From Channallabes apus (Eukaryota > Chordata > Actinopteri > Siluriformes > Clariidae): DNA of 64,000 nt. Made by a program: the position numbers and the translations under genes. The stretch lies in contig CM060127.1 in assembly GCA_030522415.1 (NCBI GenBank), positions 10,421,707 to 10,485,706 of the forward strand, given 5' to 3'. Of the stretch, positions 50,351 to 61,586 are shown piece by piece. The first letter of the stretch is position 1; each line of letters starts with the position of its first letter. The notes beneath the pieces were generated by a model, which saw nothing but the letters and a program-made list of their open reading frames with translations, searched no databases and was not told where the DNA came from.

Positions 50351-50437
50351 CAAACAAACAAACAAACAAACAAAAAACAACTGGATAAATAGCGCCTATT
50401 TATCCAGATGTTTTTTGTTTGTTTGTTTGTTTGTTTG
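50351..50437. repeat. 42-bp palindrome with 3-nt loop
   Basis: Arms 50351-50392 and 50396-50437 pair with a single A/A mismatch. They consist of (CAAA)n plus ctggataaatag on the left and the mirror on the right, with loop cgc. It lies inside the hAT element. Confidence 0.85.
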
Positions 50438-50817
50438 AATGACAAGCTGAAATAAAATAGGAGTAACGAGGCTATTTTTTAAATGTAAGGAGTAGAAAGT
50501 ACAGATAATTGCGTGAAAATTAAACGAGTAGAAGTAAAAAGTCGGCGGAAAAATAATTACTCCAGTAAAGTATAGATACCCAAAATTTCTACTTAAGTAA
50601 GGTAACGAAGTATTTGTACTTCGTTACTTGACACCTCTGATGTAGAGTAACTGTGAGTAACTGCGTGTGTATGTACAAAGTCCAGTAAGCAACGTTACCA
50701 CAGTCACTAGTTTACTGTACTTAATATTGAAGCCACTATTGCACAAATATCCTCATAAACAAAGCTGACATCAAATCAAGGAGACTGATTTTGTACACTG
50801 ATATTGACATAATCGGC

Positions 50818-51148
50818 TATAAGGGTTAACCCCTAGAGGGCACCAAACGACCAGTTTTGTTGGCTTTAACTTCAGTTCCCAGTTTGCACCTCGGTCAGGT
50901 GACGTAGAAGCTCTACGTCACCTGAACCGAGGGAAGATGATTATGTTTAATTATGTTTGTTTGTATAAATAGCCTGACTGACTCTCAGGCACTGTCGATC
51001 TTTAGTTCATATGCTTAAGTTTGTGTTGGGTTAATTTATGATAATAATAATAATAAAAAAAGACTAATAATAAAAGACTTTATTTAAACCACCAGCTGGA
51101 ATCCTTCTGCATTCATGCCACGCACACACACCCGGCACAAACGTGACA
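50818..51148 (+). repeat. 5' LTR with TATA box, stem-loop and poly(A) signal
   Basis: A TATAAATA box lies at 50964-50971 and AATAAA at 51069-51074. Upstream, ctcggtcaggtgacgtaga pairs with the following tctacgtcacctgaaccgag as a hairpin. The 3' LTR keeps the TATA box and signal but has a shortened hairpin (about 52465-52500), so the two LTRs have diverged. Confidence 0.8.
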
Positions 51149-51171
51149 GAAAGATCGACCGTCCAAGTAGC

Positions 51172-52379
51172 ATGGCGGAGGATTTCCCCCTAAACAATTT
51201 TTGGGGGGGTGCAACCACGATCTCGCCCGAGCTGGCAGACTGGCTGGAGGACAGCGAGGAGGTTATGTATTGGAGCTGGGAATACAGCGTCCTGGAGGAG
51301 CAGGAGGGTTTGCTGGAGGACAGCGAGGAACACAGTGAGACAGAGGTCTGGCAAGGTTGGGGAGACTGCAGGTACGCCGAGGAGGCGGACATGCAAGAGA
51401 AAAGCGTGACACAGAGTGAGAGGATGGCGCGGAAAGCTGCGAAGGCTGCAGGCTCGCCATCCGGCTCACGCCTTGGAGAGTTGTAGCGGCCGGGGGAGAG
51501 ACGGGAGGAATCTACAGGCAGTGGGCAGAGAGCAACGAGGAGCGCATTCGTGACCTGTGGGAGCAGGTGCTGCAGCTCCAACAGCAGCTCGTCGTCTCGG
51601 ATCTGGATGACACGCTCCCCCTCCTGCCACTGCCTGAAGTCGTCGCGGAGGAAGACACGCATGGGCTGTGCAGCGTGCACGACGCGCTTCCTCCGCCTCC
51701 GCCGCCGGTGCTTAACGTGGACGATTATGCGCCTCTGCAGCACGGCGACAAAGACGCGTTTCCTCTACCTCCTCCACCTGCGATCATCGAGGAGGAATAC
51801 GACCAGTGGCTGCACAGCCAGGACGAGGCGTTTCCTCTTCCGCCGCCTCCCGGCTTCGAGGAGGCATCAGCGCTTCCACCGCCTCCCGGCTTCGAAGACG
51901 CGTTTCTCCCTCCGCCTCTCAGCGATGAGGACATCATGCCGGCGCCGCCGTCTCCAAGCTCCGAGTCAGTTCTGCAGCTGCTAAAGAGCACTTCCGCGCC
52001 GCAGACATCAAGGAGCCTGGAGAACATCGTTCTGCCGTCGGTGGCCGTCGAGCCACCGCCGCCGTTGAGCTCCGAGTCAGCTCCGCCGCCGCCGTCGAGC
52101 TCCGAGTCAGCTCCGCCGCCGCCGTCGAGCTCCGAGTCATCTCCGCCGCCGCCGTCGAGCTCCGAGTCATCTCCGCCGTCGCCGTCGAGCATGTCTCCAG
52201 CTCTGCAGTCGCCGAGCACGTTTCCAGCTCTGCAGCTGCCGAGCACGTCTCCAGCTCCGTCACCCAGCCTCCAGATCGAGAAGAAAAAGGTAGAACATTG
52301 GGGTGGGTGTCCTGGACCTCCAGTGATGCTCCGGAGGAGCATTTTTTTGAGGGGGGATACTATAAGGGTTAACCCCTAG
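51172..52379 (+). pseudogene. Gag-like proline-rich ORF of the LTR element, frameshifted
   Basis: It starts MAEDFPLNNFWGG at 51172 and is acidic and Trp/Glu-rich up to a stop at 51484-51486. The reading continues in another frame from about 51420 (GIYRQWAESNEERIRDLWEQ, an amphipathic possible coiled coil, then LQLQQQ). It then runs into PPPP-rich repeats and five tandem SSSESxPPPP-type units near 52060-52190, and ends inside the 3' LTR at 52377-52379. No enzymatic domain is seen. A structural (gag-like) role is inferred from position only. The frame change suggests the copy is damaged. Confidence 0.55.
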
Positions 52380-52699
52380 AGGGCGCCAAACGCCCATTTT
52401 TATTTGAGTTTGTTTGTAGTTTTGTTGGCTTTAACTTTCAGTTAAAGTTCCCAGTTTGCACCTCGGTCAGGTGACATAGAAGCTCACCTGAACCGAGGGA
52501 AGGTGATTATGTTTAATTGTTTGTTTGTATAAATAGCCTGACTGACTCTCAGGCAGGGTTGATCTTTAGTTCATATGCTTAAGTTTGTGTTGGGTTAATT
52601 TATCTTCTTTTGTTTTAATAATAAAAGACTTTATTTAAACCGCCAGCTCGAATCCTTCTGCATTCATTCCACGAACACACACCAGGCGAAAACGTGACA
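52361..52699 (+). repeat. 3' LTR
   Basis: Aligns with 50818-51148 over its length. Differences include an insertion of about 25 bases after gcccatttttatt, a shortened hairpin and loss of the AAT expansion near the poly(A) signal. Confidence 0.85.
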
Positions 52700-53329
52700 T
52701 CGGCGCACAAGCTGACATTACAACAAGCCATAATCTCTGTTTCCCCTGTTCACACAACACTACTGAACATGGCGTTTTGGAAAATCTTGACTTTGTACGT
52801 TTTCCAAAAACTTCATTTACAATGACCAAAACTATGTTTTGAGAAAAATCTCATATCATCTTAATCGCCTTATATTTGATTAGTCTAGGTTATCTAATAA
52901 GCAATGGTTATGTCTCACGACGAGTTGTTTCTCTAATCGTTTGTCAGATAAACTGTTCCTTGGAATCAGCTCTTCACTGCCCAGGCATTCTTCTCCACAA
53001 TTGAACAGTATTACTGGTGATTTGCATTGATATAATCTTACTGTAGGGAAATGGCTCAGGATCTTCATCTGACTTGTAATTTTCAGTTGTAAAAATTATG
53101 TCCTCTTAAAAAAAGATAGGAGTAAGAGTGATAAATATACAGATTATATATGGGAAAAATGTAGGCCTACAGTGGCTAGTTATATCCATACAGTATTTGG
53201 GAGCAATAGTTAAATCTAGAACTGACTAGAGGTGCTAGAGAATGTAATATTTTCTGACCACAAAACCTTTTTTAACTTTATTTTAGACACATCCACTTAC
53301 ATACCAGTTAAAAAAAACAACTGTTGCAT

Positions 53330-55312
53330 CACAAATGCAGCAGTTTCACTATACACTGACAGCGGGCCTTACACCAGCTCCGCCTACAACACAGCTCCTC
53401 ACACGATGCAAAACCAGGTCAAGTTCAAGGCCATGGTCGTCGTCAATTCGAAAGGGGCAGGGTGCCGTAATCCTGCACGACTGGCTTCCCATTAACACCC
53501 AACATCTGAGAGTCAGAGAGGGGCTATAAAAATGAGGGCAGACGGCCTCTCCGGTGAGTGTAATGTTACATACTTGACAAAACTCAGATTTGTTTTTTCT
53601 TATTAGACTCTGAGAGCCCTGGAAAGCCTCGCTCATGAGAAACAGCGCCCCGAGACGTCAAGGCGTACCTGCAAGCATTTGAGTGCACCAAGACTGGAGA
53701 GTGATCTTAATCCCGCTGCTGACGGGCGAGGTGCAACGAGTATATTTCCTGCTCACACAGGAAGAGGCAGATCAGTACGAAGCAACTGAAGGCAGAGATC
53801 CTAGCACTCTCCAAGTGTTCTCCAGCTCTCATGCGGCCACGGAGTTTTACTGCTAAAGTTATAATATGGCATAATCAGGACCTCGAGTAATAGGACCTCG
53901 AGCCCAGCTGAGCAGGATTGCCTGCAGCTGGCTCCAACCCGACAAACTCAATGCATGATAGATCACTGAGAGTCAGGTAGTGGTCAAGGTGCTACGCTCA
54001 CTTCCCCGAGCTGGAATGCGCAGTATCCACACTTTGCTCTGCCCAGACAAATGAAGAGTTCCCGGAAGAGTATGGATGCTGAGGCGGAAGGTGAGCGCCT
54101 TTCATTCCCTAATACATCTTTCTCCCTATCTCAGCAGGTGGTGCATGAGGGAAACTTCTCACAGCTGCAAAAACAGGACTGTAAAAACTGTAAAACACTG
54201 CCAGGTGCGCAAATTAGACTGTAAATTTAAGGAGGATGGATGGCCACGATGTGCTCTTGTACTACCATACCACTAGAAGAAGTGAACCCAGAGATCTCTT
54301 AGTGATACCCCAAGGCAAGGTCGACACGGTAATGCACCTGGCCCACTCACACCCCCTCTGTGGCTCCCAAAACAAAATTAAAAAAATCATTCAAGAAGAC
54401 ATGCGTCCTGCCCCCTTCATCCCACCACCCATCACAGCGGTTCTTGCGAATCGTCATGGACCTCGTCTGCCCTAAGACTGAGCGAGGACATGAATACATT
54501 TTCTCCGCACCTTGGTCTAACATCCTCAAACAGACGGGCCGGTAGAGCGCTTTAATCAAGACAAAGAGAATGTTGCAGCGCATGGCAGACTGAAATGCTC
54601 GGAATTGCGATGAACTCCTCCCATATGTGCTTTTAGTGGTACGAGAAACAACCCAGGCATCAACCGGATTCACCCCATTCAAGCTTCTGCTCGGGAGAAG
54701 CCCGTGTGGATTGCTCAATGTGGCAAAGGAGGCATGGAAGGAACAGCCTTCTCCATTCCGCTCTGTAATCACGTATGTACAAGACAGGCAAACGAAAATT
54801 CAAGCTGTGCTCCCGATCGTACGCCAACATGTAGAAAGCCACTAACCGGGTTGCTGCCATCCACCATCACGGTGAAGCACTTTCTCCTGAAGGTCTGTTT
54901 TGTCCTCTAGCTAGACGTCATTTGCGGCCAGTATCGAAGACATCCACTTTCCTGGACGACTGACAGATGGAGTCTGTTCTGGCTCAATTGTTTTTCCTAT
55001 ATTAAATTTAACTCCTTGATTTTCCAAGCTTGAAATTTAATTAAATGTGGATTGAAATCATGACTTTGAAATTTCACAGCTTGAAACGGACTACTGAGAA
55101 TTTCATGTGACATTCAGAGCACATAAATTCAAAAATATTACTTTTTAAAGTTCAATATTTCAGTTTAATAAATTCAGTAGTGTTTACATTTCCAAATTAA
55201 TGATTCAACAGTGATAAAAAATTTTTTATGGATTTCAAAGGCTGATATGATTTGAATTATCAAATAATTATTATGCTAAATGAAATTTGCTTTCATAATT
55301 TTTCAGAAGATG
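53330..55312 (+). mobile_element. Collapsed Gypsy retrotransposon remnant
   Basis: A gag-like stretch with traces of a SCAN-type fold (IPLLTGEVQRVYFLLTQEEA, near 53700-53850) is followed after only 0.4 kb by integrase traces. These are an H2C2-like region, then FLRIVMDLVCPKTERGHEYI near 54430-54500, QTGRVERFNQ-like at about 54535 and ASTGFTPFKLLLGRSPCG near 54660. Protease, reverse transcriptase and RNase H are missing, and several stops and frame shifts break the rest. The non-coding 3' part from 54985 is shared with 46003-46411. No paired LTRs are recognised. Confidence 0.65.
54590..54845 (+). pseudogene. Gypsy integrase C-terminal fragment
   Basis: A short open stretch reads ELLPYVLLVVRETTQAST-like sequence, then GFTPFKLLLGRSPCGLLN and FRSVITYVQDRQTKIQ. 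This is the region after the integrase catalytic core in fish Gypsy elements. The ends are broken by stops. Confidence 0.65.
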
Positions 55313-55674
55313 AATATCTAAGATGATGCAAATGGAATGACATGAAGGCACAGATGTGTTCCATTTGAAAGTATTTAAACAAATTCTTTTATTTGTTTCT
55401 ACCACTTTGATGTTTAATTTAGGTTTTTTATTCTAATTGCTTTGAATCAACTGCATGAAGTCTCAAATGGACAACGGAAATAACGTGTTATCAACGGAGT
55501 TGTTTGGAACATGTTGACTGTGCCATAGCTTGTAATTTCATGAACTGGTTAGCAATGCTAATAAACCAGATTTATCATGAATCTTTCATTTATCACCTCC
55601 CTGATTCCAAAATACATTTTTCAAAATACATATATATATATATATATATTTGCACCAATTAGTCTAATCTAAAC

Positions 55675-55830
55675 GTAGCCTTTGAAAGGAAACCGGAGTA
55701 CCCGGAGGAAACCCACCAAGCCCAGGGAGAACATGGAAACTCCATGCACACAGACCTGACAGAGGAATCAGACCTGGACCCTGATGGTGCAAAGTGACAG
55801 TGCTAACCACTCAGCCACCGCACCACGCCT
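55675..55830 (-). mobile_element. tRNA-derived SINE (DANA-like), partial, inverted
   Basis: Reversed, it reads ggcgtggtgcggtggctgag, then tagcactgtcactttgcacc and ggtttcctccgggtactccg. The tail half is missing. Confidence 0.75.
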
Positions 55831-56599
55831 GTAAGCTTCTCATATGAACAGAATGCTTCTCATATGGCTCCTTTTTTGAATCATCACATTTTTTAATTAT
55901 TCCAGGAAAAATAAGAAACGGTGGTGGAGTTAAAAACCTATCAGGGCAGGCTTATGATAATAATTAACATCAATAGTAACTGATCTCAGCTCAGTGTGAT
56001 GTTTCAGGTTGCGTGGGGAGTTTTTGATGCCAATATGTCAGTAATATATTCCGGTAGGAAGAATTTTTTAATCGCATGAAATTATTTCTTGCAAACAAAG
56101 TCACAGGTGTGTAACGTTATCTTCGTCTCCAGCTCAGAGTTCACTGAGTTCACCGCTGTAGATGGAGTTGCTAACGCTAGCAAGCAAGTCTGCAGCAGGT
56201 GCTTCCATGATGGTATCAGTCATTGTTGATTCCGCAGTGACGATGATGCTGGCTGTCTGGGTTGGCAATAGACAGGCATCATGTCTCAACTCAAACGAGT
56301 AATGAAGATAATTAAAGGAAATGTATTGAAGTTAAAATTTCATTATAAGACATATCAGTTAGAAATGTAGTGGAGTAAAAGTTGCAAGAAATATCAATAA
56401 CAAAATAAAGTACATATAAGTGAAAATTCGACTTAAGTACAGTTATAAACTATTTATATTTTCTTACATTATAACTCTGATGATGCTGATTAATGTCTTA
56501 ACCGTATCAGCTGCCTGTCAGGTTTGTTCACATGATCAAAGAAACATCATTGTTCAAGATGACAAGATCATCATAAAGCAACAATGGTCGGGTGATCCT

Positions 56600-56850
56600 C
56601 CTCAATTCAATTCAGTTTAATTCTATAGTGCTTGATCATTGTCGCAAAGCAACTTCACAAAATCAAAGGAAAATTATGGAAATGTGTATGAAATGTGAAT
56701 GTGTATGAATCAGAATGATCAGATTGTCTCTGATGAAGGAGTCGAGGGTGCTGAGGGAAAAACTCCCTGAGATGTCAATCAGAAGAAACCTCGAGAGGAA
56801 GCAGACTCTACAGGGTGGAGGAACCATCCTCATCTGGGTGATCTCGGGAA
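56600..56850 (+). repeat. Teleost interspersed repeat, copy 1 (attcaattcagttt...ggaaaaactccctgag)
   Basis: Starts attcaattcagtttaattct, then cttgatcattgtcgcaaagc, ggaaaaactccctgag, agaaacctcgagaggaagca and catcctcatctgggtga. A second, more diverged copy is at 60010-60250. Confidence 0.6.
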
Positions 56851-57731
56851 TAGTAAAATTACTTTTTTTTAAGCAGTTATTTCAGGACTGTTATGAACCC
56901 CTCCTCTAAAAATAAATACAGAGGTGTGTATCTCAGTACCACTGGGTACAGACAGGGCTTCAGCGGGCTCGGAGCGTACACACGACTTTGTTCAAAGCCA
57001 AGCTGTGGAGGTTCATTAGGGATAAATGAACACATTTGCTATTCATATTCCCTGTTTAAATCTATTTGTACAACTAATTGTGAACAAATTTATAAAAAAA
57101 ATTATAAAAGTTCTACACAACTAAAATTGTATTAAATCCTGCATTTCTTTCTGCTTCACTGGTTTTTAATGAATCCAGCACTTGCGTCTGTCTCCATGCT
57201 CCACTTGAAGCCACGCCTCAACTCAGCATTATTATTCCGAACCTGGGATATAAATCAATTCTCCATATTCACTGAACACCCGGACTCACGCAGAGCTGCT
57301 GCTCAACAGCACACACAGAGATTCTAGGAAGTCTGAGGACCTCGAGTCCGTGTGTCATTAGCTCATGTCAAGCTTAAACAGAGCTAATGTTAGATTTGAT
57401 TTGTTGTCCCTGCCTGGAGTCACCAGCTGCGTGCGACCATCACATCAGCTTAATCAAAAACAAGCAGACACCAGAGGGGGCGCAATTAGGAAAAGGAGGG
57501 GGAAAAAAAGCAATAACACTGAAATTCACATCCAGTAAACCAGTCTTCTTAATAAATATTGTCATGGCAACTCCATGGCTACGGCACACACACGTGTGTA
57601 AACTGTGTGCTCAGGGTCTATAAAGGTAATATTTAATTTGAACTTCTGCACATGACAATCTGATTTATAATAACATTATTATCTTTTTTGCTGGTCTGCA
57701 GCTCAATAATAATAATAATAATAATATTCAG

Positions 57732-58308
57732 GTGTTCGAGTCAAACTGAGACTGGGAGTCTCCTGCTACACTAATGCACGTATCCCAATGTTTCACTAGT
57801 GCTTGGACACCATCAAGGTAGAAAGTTTTCTCATTACGCCCGAGCCGTGATCATATGACCTGCTTCACGTCTTCCGAGTCTTCTGAACTCCCAGGAACTC
57901 CTTTAATGGATCAAACATGTGGAAATATCTTGCTGTGAGGTCAGGACTGTACGGGGACGTGATTATAACTCCCAGCCGATTTCCTGTAATGTGCAAGTGG
58001 TGTTGGTGAGTGTGTGTGTGTGTGTGTGTGTGTGTACAGTTCACACACATAGATTCGTCTCTTCTGCGAGTTGCAGACAAGTTATCTGTCGATTTTCAGC
58101 GATCAGGCGTCCCATCACTGAATGTTCACAGAAATGCCTGTAGCGGCTCCGAGACTCCTCGACCACCATCGTCATTTACAGACGTACAGCTTTTTAAATG
58201 TTTGTACCGTTCAGATGTTTTACTGCGGTAAGAGTCTCATCACCATACTGTGCTTGACGTCTGCTGTCAATCAGCCATTCACCGGAAATTCAGCCCGGTT
58301 GGACTGAA
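57732..58308 (-). mobile_element. mariner-type relic, same family as 17890-18408
   Basis: The left end gtgttcgagtcaaactgaga resembles the other copy's inverted end, and a degraded counterpart is near 58285-58308. The minus strand keeps SPYSPDLTARYFHMFDPLKE of the transposase catalytic end. It is interrupted by a TG microsatellite at 58011-58035. Confidence 0.65.
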
Positions 58309-58314
58309 TTATTT

Positions 58315-58346
<32 letters not shown>

Positions 58347-59130
58347 CTATTTTATAATATATTTAGTAAACATTTACAAATGGAAAAAACTTATAAGATC
58401 TTTATGTCAAAATGTATAAAACTGTAACAAGTAGACACTTAAATATCTCAGCAAGTGGAAATATCTTAAATACTGTTTGTTTTTAATGTATCTACTGTAC
58501 GGTGGTAGCACATATTATTATGTCACAATAAATCATAAATAAGCTTTAAATATTCTATTTTTACGGTTGAAATTAGTAACCGAATACTTTTAATAATCTA
58601 TATTATTTATTGAAATCTTATAAAATAAGAAAATATGAAATCATTTGAAGTGTATTTGAGATATAATCACTGAGTGAGACGAGTGTTTCAGTGAAGGCTG
58701 CGTTTCTGCTGTTCTTCTTTAATGCTGCATTTTAATGAAGAAGGAAAAGTCGGAGGTTCAGCGTGAGGCGTACAGTAACTCCAGCATGTATTCTTTATCT
58801 TACAAAGCTGCTCATGATCATAAAACACCTTCCACCTTCCTGCATGATTAGTACCAATACGGTGAGGTGAATTTGGGATGAAAGCCCGACTCTGTGCTCG
58901 TGGCAGCGTGACAGGAGCCATGTGGCAGGAGGAAACAAGTCCTCCAGAGAAGACACATGACAGGAAGCTTCGCTAACACAAAGATTAAAGTTACTGTGTC
59001 AACATACCCTCCACATCCCCTCTCTAACCGAGCTGGAACAAAGCGCCGTCAATTAAACTGCCGTCTCAAAGCCCAGGTGACACTGACTGCATCAGGAAAA
59101 TGGGGTTCATGGAAATGGAAATGCGACTGA

Positions 59131-59293
59131 AGGAGGTGAAGGAGATGAAGGAGGTGAAGGAGATGAAGGAGGTGAAGGAGGTGAAGGAGGTGAAGGAGAT
59201 GAAGGAGGTGAAGGAGGTGAAGGAGGTGAAGGAGGTGAAGGAGATGAAGGAGGTGAAGGAGATGAAGGAGGTGAAGGAGGTGAAGGAGGTCGC
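59131..59293. repeat. 9-bp minisatellite gaaggaggt/gaaggagat
   Basis: About 18 tandem units alternate between two variants. The plus strand reads through as alternating KEV/KEM tripeptides and the minus strand as Pro/Ser-rich, but nothing else supports a gene. Confidence 0.92.
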
Positions 59294-59411
59294 TGCCTTT
59301 GTCCTTTCCTGCAGATTCTAGAGCTGAAATTCATCAGAGATTTGTTGTTGGGTGAAACAGATAATCAGTTTTATATTTATATAAGAAAACATAACTTTGA
59401 CTGAGGGTCAC

Positions 59412-59445
<34 letters not shown>

Positions 59446-59451
59446 TGACAT

Positions 59452-59735
59452 GATGGTTTTGAAATTAGCACTGTCACCTCACACCTTCGTGGTTGGTGGT
59501 TCAAATCTCACCTCTGCTCTTCGTGTGTGTGTGTGTGTGTGTGTAGGTTTCCTCCAGGTACTCCAGTTTCCTCAAACGGTCCAAAGTCATTATACAGTAA
59601 GCTGTTGGTCCAAATTGCCCGTAGTGTATAATTCAGTGTGTAATTGTTTGTGTCTTATCACCCCGTCCAGACCGACTCTGTGTCCCCTGCCTTCATACAC
59701 AGGATAAGTGGGACAGATACTTAGATAAAAAACGG
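59452..59735 (+). mobile_element. tRNA-derived SINE (DANA-like), diverged
   Basis: Retains agcactgtcacctcacacct, the body ggtttcctccaggtactcca and cacaggataagtgggacaga, with TG and AAT arrays inside and after it. Confidence 0.7.
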
Positions 59736-59739
59736 ATGG

Positions 59740-59787
<48 letters not shown>

Positions 59788-59928
59788 TGATCAGCCAGTC
59801 AAACGGGACAGCGGGTGAAAATCAATCCTAAGCTCTGCTTTCTGTCGCTCCACGATCACACACTCTCAGAGAATGTCAAATTACTCCTGCCAAGAATGCA
59901 GTAGGTTAACTGCTGCTATAAATTGTCC

Positions 59929-59962
<34 letters not shown>

Positions 59963-60009
59963 GGTCGGGTGATTAATGTTCTGAATTCCAAATTAGGATG
60001 TTTTTCTCC

Positions 60010-60250
60010 AGTCCAAATTCAATACTATTTATATACAGCAGATCTTTTAGCAATGCATATTTGTCGCAAAGCAGATATAATTATAATATTATTTTTTAAA
60101 AAGTTTCCAAAAATATAGAGATCTGTAAATGTATTACTTTAATGAGCAAAGCAGAGGTGATGATGGTAAGGAAAAACTTCCTGAGGAAGAAACCTTGAGA
60201 GGAGCCAGACTCAGACGCGACCCCATCCTCACCTGGTGATATACAGTAGA
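60010..60250 (+). repeat. Teleost interspersed repeat, copy 2
   Basis: Contains tttgtcgcaaagcag, ggaaaaacttcctgaggaag, aaaccttgagaggagccaga and catcctcacctggtgatat, in the same order as at 56600-56850. Confidence 0.6.
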
Positions 60251-60745
60251 TGATGTGGAAATAAATCACAGCGTTGTGGGTCAAAAGTGCAGCTGTGTAG
60301 CCGAAAAATACATTTTAGATAACATGACATGATATTTTTTTCTGCCTCCCTAGGAAGTGTGATGAAACTCCTAAAGAATCCTGCGTTTATGTTCAAAAGG
60401 CTAATATATTACAAGAAAAGGGAATAAAAACACCTTCCATATCTGACCACCAGGAGGAGCCCATGTGCTAATAATTGACTAAATGTGTATTTATTAAAAA
60501 TAAATAAATAATTAAATAAAAAGTGGCTAGTAAATGTATGAAAACTGTTCCAGATTTTTTTTTCTGGTTGATTTATGTACTTCACTTTAATATGATTGTG
60601 AGATCAGTGTGGTTCAGTCGAGGACAACATGAGACACTAGCGCGAGCCAGCAGCTCTGGAAAGCCTGTTAAACATGTCGAGTTGAACTGGGGTCACAGGT
60701 CAATGACTTTTGTCCTGACCACTTCTGCACCTGTGACTGCTGAAG

Positions 60746-60799
60746 GACAGGAGGGGAGGGGTGAAAGACGGGGGGGGGGAGGGGATGGGGGGGGGGAGT
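60746..60799 (+). other. G-rich tract, G-quadruplex candidate
   Basis: Runs of 4, 4, 10, 4 and 10 G separated by short spacers. It overlaps no identified gene. Confidence 0.65.
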
Positions 60800-61009
60800 G
60801 GTGTGGCATAATGATGCAATTTCACCTCCTCGCTGTGAATTTGACTCGGACTTAAGTTTTTATTCTGGTTGTTGATGATAAGATTAAAGTGATCGCTCGG
60901 AAACACACTGTTTGTATTTTAGACAGTAAACAGCAGGTTCAGTGTTTAGTTTCTCTATTTACAGTATTTATTGATCTGTCTCCGGCCATCATCCATCAAG
61001 GACTCACCG

Positions 61010-61215
61010 TAGTCCACCGTAGACCATGGAGGCCACTGGACAACATACACACACGCTCATTCACACACCACGGGGAATGTGGGAACGATTAGACTAATCT
61101 GCATGTCTTTGGACTGTGGGAGGAAACCGGAGTATCTGGAGGAAACCCCCCCAAGCATGGGGAGAACATGCACACAGACCTAAGGCGAGAATCGAACCCG
61201 GACCCTGGAGGGCCA
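61010..61215 (-). mobile_element. tRNA-derived SINE (DANA-like), partial, inverted
   Basis: Reversed, it reads gggtccgggttcgattctcg as B-box region, then ggtttcctccagatactccg and gtccaaagacatgcagatta. The 5' head is incomplete. Confidence 0.75.
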
Positions 61216-61537
61216 CTAAACCACCTAATTTAATATAAAAATAAAAAATCCAACTCGTCTGCTGAAACACAACCATCAGTTTGTACCTGGATAAAGACGA
61301 CATCACACAGCACAACAGTCTCGCTGATGTCTAATATGAACGATGGTTACCTTGCTCACGTGTCAGTGTCGCGCCTTGGTAACGTGCATCCATAAATTTG
61401 GGGCGGAGCTTCAGAAGAAGCGTTGGTGGGCGTGGCCATAAACTTTCAGCTTCCTTCTTTAAAGTTGGTCATTAGGTTGTAGTGTAAGTGAAAGATTAAT
61501 AATCAACATTCATCATTATGTCTAGGATAGTGAGATG

Positions 61538-61538
61538 G

Positions 61539-61585
<47 letters not shown>
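61538..61585. repeat. (TG)n-(GA)n microsatellite
   Basis: About 20 TG units followed by GAGAGA. A CA/CT array follows at 61687-61726. Confidence 0.9.

Positions 61586-61586
<1 letters not shown>

Larger units (their letters stand above)
47194..50639. mobile_element. hAT-type transposon carrying a Tc1 insertion
   Basis: Ends cagtggtgtcaa (47194) and the inverted ttgacacctctg (50628-50639) are hAT-like. They are flanked by acgtagag on the left and atgtagag on the right, an 8-bp target duplication with one mismatch. The subterminal regions are full of agtaaaagtac/actttactg motifs. Without the inserted Tc1 the element is about 1.8 kb, and no hAT transposase is recognised. Confidence 0.65.
50818..52699 (+). 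mobile_element. Compact non-autonomous LTR retrotransposon
   Basis: Direct repeats 50818-51148 and 52361-52699 are LTRs, starting tataagggttaacccctag and ending aacgtgaca. A 5-bp duplication tcggc lies at 50813-50817 and 52700-52704. A purine-rich tract gaggggggata precedes the 3' LTR. The internal region is only 1.2 kb and has no protease, reverse transcriptase or integrase, so replication must depend on another element. The LTR starts TA rather than TG. Confidence 0.85.

Noticed and set aside
51725..52342. Long minus-strand frames opposite the proline-rich ORF
   Set aside because: They are mirror frames of the CCG/TCC-rich repeats and have no independent support.
56420..56620. 66-codon frame with a signal-peptide-like start
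   Set aside because: The hydrophobic start comes from AT-rich repeat sequence carrying agtacatataagtg-type hAT motifs. There is no splice context or conservation evidence.
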